Shown piece by piece: positions 14,001 through 23,000 of a stretch of 64,000 nucleotides of DNA. The notes under the pieces are model-generated. The model made no database searches, had not been told where the DNA came from, and was given only the letters and a program-made list of their open reading frames with translations. The stretch covers positions 9,709,977 through 9,773,976 of the forward strand of contig OW203989.1 of NCBI GenBank assembly GCA_934047225.1. The letters are read 5' to 3'. The DNA is from Ypsolopha sequella. Its lineage: Eukaryota; Arthropoda; Insecta; Lepidoptera; Ypsolophidae. The translations under genes were made by a program, and so were the position numbers. The number at the start of each line of letters is the position of its first letter. Position 1 is the first letter of the stretch.

Positions 14001-17000
14001 AAGAGGCTACAGCTGGAGGCTGTCAAGGCCAAGTCTGCGGAGGAAGCCCAAGTTCAGAACCGGCTCCGACTCGGATGCCGTGGTCTTGAACAACGGAAGG
14101 GATCATGCTACTTGTAATGGTAAGATGTTTATGTTTTGAATTGGATACTTCTTTCTTCGCATCACGTATAGGGGAGCTGTTCAGAACGTGTACGTCACTT
14201 CTGGTACGACTATTTTCAACAAAGGAACTTAAAATAAATTTTGATACATTGTTTATAATTAGAATCCCTAGATAAAAGATCAAAAAATCACATATACTTT
14301 TTTCAATACAAGGAGAGTCCGAATTTCTTCAAACGAATCCTTGAATGTCTGGCGTTGTTATGCTCTAGGCCAGGGGTCAGCAACCGGCGGCCCGCGGGCC
14401 GCATGCGGCCCGTAGACTATCTCGGTGCGGCCCGCAAGCCTGAGGTCCGTAAGAAAAAAATGCCGAAGCAAAAGGCCATATAAATTCACTAGAATTTATA
14501 CGGCCATGCTGCTGGGCCATGAGAGTATTCTTGAAAGCTCGCTCCCACGCAGGGTGATAAAAATGTACCTCTATTTCATTTCTTAAGAACTGTTTATCAA
14601 GACTGTGATGTTATGTATTGTTTCTACCGAAAATAAATATTTGCTGTACTTATTCAATTCTTGGCAATTTCTTTTGCGTTTATCCGCCGCACGTGCTGCG
14701 GCGGGCGGCTCCTTTGAGACAATAGGCGGGGCGGCAGTCTTTGATTAGACGCAGGTGTGCGGCGGCGAAAAAATTCAAAGCGACCGGTTTTAGTTAAAAT
14801 CACAACTGAATCAGCTCAACAAACGCTTGCAGGGAAAAAATAAATTGATTAGCGATATGTATACAGATGTAAAGTCATTTGAAATGAAACTGAAACTATT
14901 TATCAAGCATATTGATGAAAAAAAGCTTGACCATTTTCCTAATTGCAAGAAAGCCGTGGAAGAAGCTGGAGATAATTTTGTGTGGCAAAATATTACAATG
15001 AGAAACGTGTTAACACAACTACAAACTGAGTTTGTAAATCGATTCACCGACTTTAAAAAGAGCTCCCTTAACATGGAAATATTCCAAAACCCTTTTGCAA
15101 TTGATATTAGTGAGGTACCAAGCAATTTGCAAATGAACATAGTAGATTTGCAAAGTAATAGCACACTTAAAACGGCATTTAAGGAAAGCACTGACTTGAT
15201 ACAGTTCTACGGAGGTTTGAGTTCTGAAAACTTCAAAGAATTGAAAAAGTTTGCTCAGCAGATAATAACTATGTTTGGTAGTACATATTTGTGTGAGCAG
15301 ACTTTTTCAATTCTCAACTACCGCAAAAATAAGAATTGTTCGCGGTTAACGGATGAACATTTAGACGCGATACTGCGCGTGTCTACTACTAAAATGAAAG
15401 CAGACGTTAAAAAACTTGCAAGTCAAATGCAGCCTCAAAAATCTCACTAGTTCTTACTTTTATGTTAGTATAGTAGTTCAATTAAAAAAGACATAATTGT
15501 ATGAATATATATGCGTTTTATTTCAAATATTAAAAATACATGCCCGAACATATAAATATAAGTGCACTGATACTCTGGCAACATATGTGGCCCGGCTATA
15601 GCATAAGGTTGCCGACCCCTGCTCTAGGCTCATGTACAGTCTTAAGCGAATGCGCTGCCATCACTTACATTTTATTATTATGATATCTATGGCTTTTAGT
15701 CTTACCTCTTTCATTGAGTAAAGAGGCAACCTAAGATGTATCCACTTAAATAATTTACGGTTGTATGTCTGATACAGCCTGCTGCTTGTTTAAAAAATGA
15801 AAACATGGGATTAAGGAACATAGATTTGATTATCGGGCAAAATATATAATTGTTACAAAAATAAACATTATAAATGAATAAGTTATTATTATTACCAAAG
15901 TAATTAATATTATATCTAGCTGAAACGTTTCACTGAAACATGCAATTTGAATACGAACCATTAGCGTCCATTAGCACGTAATGGATGTCGAATAACAAGT
16001 TTAGCTGCATCTGAGATACATTCGTAAAAATATGCTATTTATATTTTCGTGCTATTTTCACCTTAGCCAGAAATATATTCTAATTTACGCTTTATATCTT
16101 ATATTCACTTGAACCGTTTTCTCCCAGGATCGAATCTTCGCAAGAATGAATTACTTCTGTCTTCATCTATAGTAATCAAGAATGACACTCAATCAGAGCT
16201 TCCCAACAATAGGACTAAGTCACAACTTCCCGCGCCAAGAGTTTTAGCACCACCAGCTAGGAGAGTTTCTGCGCATACGGCACCTTTACTGCCCGATGTA
16301 AGTTAAAACATTGATTTTATAATGACGTCATCACTTTATTGTTAAACCACCCTCAATAAATAAGAACACTCTTTTCTGGGATAAAGATAAAAAACAGCAT
16401 ACTGATAATGAATTTCCGGTCTTGTTCGTGAGCGTTTTGAGCTAAAGTTGAGTAATAAAGAATTTTTGGAGAATTTATAACAAGAACATTGATTAATGAT
16501 AACTATAAAGTAGCTTAAAAATACATAATAAATGAAAAATTGTAAAAATTAAAAACTTCATCCATATCGCTGCTCCGCGGCAAGGTGCCCAGTATGTTGG
16601 CGCTTCCTCCATAGACGCTGACTATGCACGGAGATTTTTTTTTAAAAAGACTACACGCTTTGGAACCTCACGAACCCAGCGTTTTGACCCCAATCGGCGC
16701 AAATGCTTTAGTATTTAGGATTATTTAGTATTCTGTTTAAGTGTATTTTTTTAATTAAGTGTATTCAAATGCAATGTACAACGTGTAACAGAAAGGTGTA
16801 ACCACATTTAAAGAGCTTATTCACTCAATGGTATAGAACAACTTTTGCTATGGAACAAACCACGTATCTCGAAAAAAAAAATGTAACTGTTTCATAGAAA
16901 AATACAATGCCGCTCGGCCGAGATGTATGGAAGGGCAGATTTTTTTTTTGAGATTTCTGGGTTGGCTCCATAGTAAAAGTTGTTCTATACCATTGACTAA

Positions 17001-20000
17001 ATAAACTCTTCAAATATGGTTACACTTTTATTGTACAGATGAACAGTAGTTTTAAGTAACCCACGAATTTCATGGTTTTATACTTGATTTCTGAAACAAG
17101 TACATATACAAAGAAGCTTTTATAATTACATGGACAGGTTGTCTTAGATTTACCAATATTGTGTATGCAATGCAACAGGTGTCGTGGAAGGCCCCAGAAG
17201 CTGGATTTTCATCAGACTCCACAGTAAGACTGGACAGAGTCAAATCTCCGCCTCATAGACTGTCTTTAACTAATGATTGTTTAACTAGTAAGTACTTCTG
17301 TGCATCTCTTATTCTTCTCTTATAAACATGTAAATTGTACTTTATAAACGTAGCAGATATTCTATTTAATTTTTCACATCTACAGGTATAAAATGAAACA
17401 ATTCAAACAGATTGACTTATCAAAAACATTCTAAAGTCAGCTTCATAGTTCAGGCTGTTTTCTCATTTCTATCCTCAAAGGACAAACAGGTTACAAAGTG
17501 ACTTGTCTAGTCTGTGCCCGAAGAATAAAGAACAACAACTATTTTCATTTGTGTTATATAGTCTTCAAAAAGTTATTTTAACAGATTTCACATATGACTT
17601 TTATGTACCTTTAAAACTCTGATATCCTTCGGGTATAATGGTAACGAAAATTTCATGTTTAAGATTGCCATTGAATATTTAATTTATTTTCCCAGTAACG
17701 ACAGTGTCAGAAGTTAAAGCCAGTAACTTGGCTCCCTTAACTGCTCAGCTGCCACAGATAGTGGCCAGACCTCAGTCTGTCACCATCTCTACAAGACCGA
17801 ACAACCAGCCCCTACCACTCATCAAGCAGATTAATGAGGAGGTAATGTAAACTCTACATTTTAATGGATTTTTCAACTTTGAGAAGCACCCGGACTCTTG
17901 AATGTGTGTAAATAGACACAATCATAACATTTAATTATACCACGTACCTCAGGGTAATTCGATAGTTCAGAGAAGTGAAGAATGGCTGTAAATCCACCAA
18001 CGAAATCTAAATTCTAAATACGTCTTTGATCAAACTGGACAACTTACACAGGCAACAGAAAAACAGCTTCCTTGTTTTTTTTCAAAGTCGGTGCTTAAAA
18101 TTAGTGGATATTTATTTTTCATGGCTATATTCTTACAGAAAGTTATTCAGTATCGTGGTTTCATTTAAAGTTATCTGTATATTTATTTATTTCTAACGAA
18201 TAATAAACAAGTACATGTTTAAACTACGTAAGCTACAGTAACTGCTTTAATTTCAAAGTTGGTTACCCTTGTCACACGTCATAATTTAATTGACAGATTA
18301 TTTTGTAAGCCTCTGCCCAATTACGTTTCGATTAATTCCAACCATTCCAAATCTCAAAGGGCAGACCAAAATTTCAAAAGGTTCAACTCCAAAGAACAAT
18401 TATTGTCCCTATTATAAATATTTCAGTGACAATTTAGGAACTGTAGATGATTGAATTGTTTCAGGTGGCAATTAACAACAACGTGACAATAATTCCGACA
18501 AGGACGGATAGGAGAAGGTTTACGGTCAAAGACCTATTCAGGTTCATGGAGCCTACAGGGTGTCTCAAAGAGAAAGAAGACTACTCACTTTATATTTTTA
18601 CACGAAATAACATGTAATCAACCCTTTAAAAACTATATACTTCTTCAAATCATCAAAATTTGTTTAACTAATTTAAATTTATACTTTCGTGAATTTTAGG
18701 ATGCGAAGACTTTGTACATGGATTGTTACAAGAAGTTGGTTTGACAATATAATCTTACTATTCATAGCGTTGAATTGTATCACTTTGGCAATGGAACGTC
18801 CAAATATTCCGCCAGATTCCAAAGAAAGAGCTTTTCTATCAAGTGCCAATTATGTTTTTACCGGTGTTTTTGCTGTTGAGATGTTCATTAAGGTAACCTA
18901 TTATTTAATATGTTTTTCATTTTTCAATTATATTTTTAATGTCACGTAAAATGTTTATTTTTTAGGTTGTGGCTTCTGGAATGTTTTATGGCCATGAAGC
19001 ATATTTTACTTCAGGGTGGAACATCATGGATGGTTCACTTGTTATTATATCGATCATAGACTTATTGATGTCTTTAGTATCTGAATCCAGTCCACGTATT
19101 TTTGGAATTCTTAGAGTAAGTATTATTATTTATTTATGAGTCATTTTTATTTTTATTTTACACATAGACATGATAAACACAATTCTATTAATAGGTATGT
19201 ATACAGGTGGCGTCATTTCTAAAAAGATATTGCTTTAACAAACTTAAATGTTAAAATAAAAACTAGCGTTTTGTCCGCAGTTTCACCCGCGCCATTTAAA
19301 TAAATGACTATGTAATATTAAATAAAACTTCTTGGTACTCGGTTCCACAAATATAATAATGTTTAATTACCTTTTAAATGACTATGTCCCTAGAGAACAC
19401 AGGAAACAAAATATAGCCTATGTACAAGTCAAGATCCTTATCATTACATCAGTGAAGGAATTTTCAAAATCCATTTAGTAGTTCGAGAGATTACCCGCGA
19501 GAATATACGAGTAACCAGGGAACAATCTATAGCTTACATATATCTAAGTGAAGAGTCCAACCATTACAGCAGTGAAAGAATTTTCAAAATCGCCTTAGTA
19601 GTACCCGTGCGAGGGTAATTAATGGCTATGTCCCTGAGAAACTCCCGTCCCCAGGCTCCAGTGTTGTGTACGGGAGTTTTAATAAGCAAAATGTACTTGA
19701 ATGCAAGGGCTTATGTTGAGCACATCAGCATTCAAAAGTTTTCACGAATGTACGGAGGTGAAATAAAGTTTTGAAGATGTTCAAGTTTATTTTGCAGTTA
19801 TTAAGTAACATTAACGAAACAAATTTAATATGTATATTACCAACTGGGGAGAGAAGCGGAGTTTAAGCAAGAGTAATATTTCTGCTAAGTTTAATTTTTA
19901 TTTCTTTATTACCAACCAAACATTAATATACAATATATAATATGCTTGTATTCGCAGGTTTTTAGGTTATTAAGGTCTTTAAGGCCACTAAGGGTAATAA

Positions 20001-23000
20001 ACCGGGCTCCAGGTCTCAAGCTGGTTGTTCAAACATTGTTATCGTCATTGAGACCTATCGGCAACATCGTTCTCATATGTTGCACCTTCTTCATCATATT
20101 TGGAATTTTAGGAGTGCAGGTTAGTTTTCCATTACGCCTCAGCAATCAATATTTTCTATTACAGTTCTCAAATAGACAAAAAAATATATAGATGTATACA
20201 TTGTTATTTCATATTTTATTGTTCTTTAATTATAACCAGAATTTTTACTGGCTCTTGAAAAGCTCCAAACTTAAACGTAGTGGTGGTATTTTTATAAGGA
20301 TAAAATACCAAAATGCCATTTTAGTGAGAAAGGTCTGATACAAATTCAGAAAATTATATTTTTTCACAGCTATTTAAAGGAGCTTTCTTTTATTGTGAGG
20401 GTGCAAACATCAAAAACGTTAAGAACAAAACTGACTGCCTTGCTATCGAAGGCAATGCTTGGGTCAATAGGAAGTATAACTTCGATGATCTGGGCAAGGC
20501 CCTCATGTCCCTTTTCGTACTCAGCTCAAGGGATGGATGGGTCAATATAATGTATACTGGGCTGGATGCTGTTGGTGTTGATCAACAGGTAAGAATACAC
20601 ACTTAAAAGTATTCCTAGAATTCTTTTAAATTAGGATTATTTTCAATTCAATGTTGTCTTTTCATTCAATATGTATCATCTTCTAGAAAAAATCAAAGAA
20701 TTTATAGCTAATCCTAATAACATTCTTTTTTTTATTTCCAGCCAATAGTAAATTACTCGGAATGGCGTCTCCTATACTTCATTGCATTCATCCTACTGGT
20801 CGGTTTCTTTGTACTGAACATGTTTGTGGGAGTTGTGGTCGAAAACTTCCATCGGTGTCGGGAGGAACAGGAGAAGGAGGAAAGAGTAAGGAGAGCTGCG
20901 AAAAGACAATTGCAGATGGAGAAAAAGAGACGAAGTAAGAACACTCTAGAAATTTTTTGTACAAGTATGATTTATATGTTACAATTTTGTTTGATGGGTA
21001 TTTATTACTTCTATTTATTTTCAGAAATGCACGAAAGACCATACCACGCAGATTACAATCAAACACGTTTATTCATCCATAACGTTGTAACTTCCAAATA
21101 CTTTGACCTGGCCATTGCAGGTGTTATTGGCTTAAATGTAGTTACAATGGCCATAGAATACTACCGAATGCCACCAGCTTTGCAATATGCTCTAAAAATT
21201 TTCAATTATTTCTTTACTGCCGTGTTTATTCTTGAAGCATTAATGAAACTAGTAGCTCTAGGATTCAAAATATACCTAAAAGACAAATGGAATCAACTTG
21301 ATGTGATAATTGTAAAACTATCTATAGTGGGTATAGTTTTAGAAGAACTAGAATCAAATATAATTCCAATAAATCCAACAATTATGAGAGTAATGAGGGT
21401 TTTACGAATTGCGAGGGTGTTAAAATTATTGAAAATGGCAAAAGGAATTAGAGCGTTGCTCGATACAGTAATGCAAGCGTTGCCTCAAGTTGGGAATTTG
21501 GGGCTACTGTTTTTTCTGTTGTTCTTTATCTTTGCCGCTTTGGGGGTAGAATTGTTTGGACGTTTGGAATGTTCAGATGAGATTCCGTGCCAAGGTAAGT
21601 TTTATTAATAGATAAAATATATTTACATATTAAAACATTACAAAATAAAATAAATATTAATTTCGATATTTTTCAGAAAACTAAATCAATGTAATAAACC
21701 TTTGAGCTTTTGCACACTAAATGCACTGATAGTTTTTTAAGCAGCTGGACATCATATAATTTGTTTTTTGCCATAATGTTTAGTGTCATTAATGGTCAAT
21801 TAAGATGCTTTAATAATAATTTTCTCCTATATCCTCCATAGATTAATTTTACCTTCCTTATCAGGTCTTGGTGAGCATGCCCACTTTGCCAATTTTGGGA
21901 TGGCCTTTCTCACTTTATTCCGGGTTGCTACTGGAGATAATTGGAACGGCATTATGAAAGACACCCTTAGAGAAGACTGCGATAGTACCGTGGACTGCGT
22001 CAGGAATTGCTGTGTCTCTACTATCATAGCACCGATATTCTTCGTGGTTTTTGTCTTGATGGCTCAGTTTGTACTGGTCAACGTTGTTGTTGCTGTAAGT
22101 ACGCTGACATGTTTATATTATTATTCATTCTTCGTTTATATGAAGCATAATATTTACTACTAAACATATTTTATATCTAACCTTTTGGTTTTAAATTTCC
22201 AGGTTTTCTGCTATCTCCTTGATTTAACTTCATATGCCTTCTTGTTATACATAGTCATTATACATTATTCAGCACATATCTGACACAAAAACAAATTTGT
22301 TTTGATTTGCTAAACGTATTTTATAACATTTTTTAACAGGGCATTGAAACTTACCTAACATTTCAATCACACTACACAGTTTACCTTTTATTTAAATACT
22401 TTAAGGTTACGCTCATTTATAAAATTGTTACCACAGGTCTTGATGAAACACCTAGAAGAATCCCACAAACAGATGGAAGATGAAAATGACATGGACGTCG
22501 AACTTGAACGAGAATTAGAACGTGAGGCCGATGATGAAGAAGACAGAGCTCTTTGCCAAGCTCTCGAAGAATGTGTCAGTCCACCTCGACCTCTGAACAA
22601 GGTACCGTCTTTACCCGCTAACTTCACTTATAGCGAACCAAAGCAGCCGGCACCATCACCTGCAAGGCTTGCTTGTCGTCGTCGCACGCTTCACTCGCAC
22701 CACGCTTTACTACCAACAAGTTTACCTCCAAGACGAGCCTCTTTATCACCACATGCCTTCGGGCGCCGTCGACAGGACTCAACCAGCGTGAGCGAGGCCC
22801 CGGCCCTTTATGAAGAAGATGCCAGATTCATCGATGCTGATGACATTGAGGAACTAGACCCTGGCAGCCCACCTCGAAGGGATTCCTTCGCGCACAATCG
22901 CAGACAACGCGTCGATAAACGCAACTCACTTCGAGGTGAAGATACGAGACTGCTTCGCCCGGTCTTACTTGCAGTCCCATCCTCAAGAAACAAACCTTTA

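Noticed and set aside
13950..14108. Alternative reading frame of exon 12 (basic, RSRSDEW-type)
   Set aside because: It ends in TAA within the exon and does not fit the phase left by exon 11.
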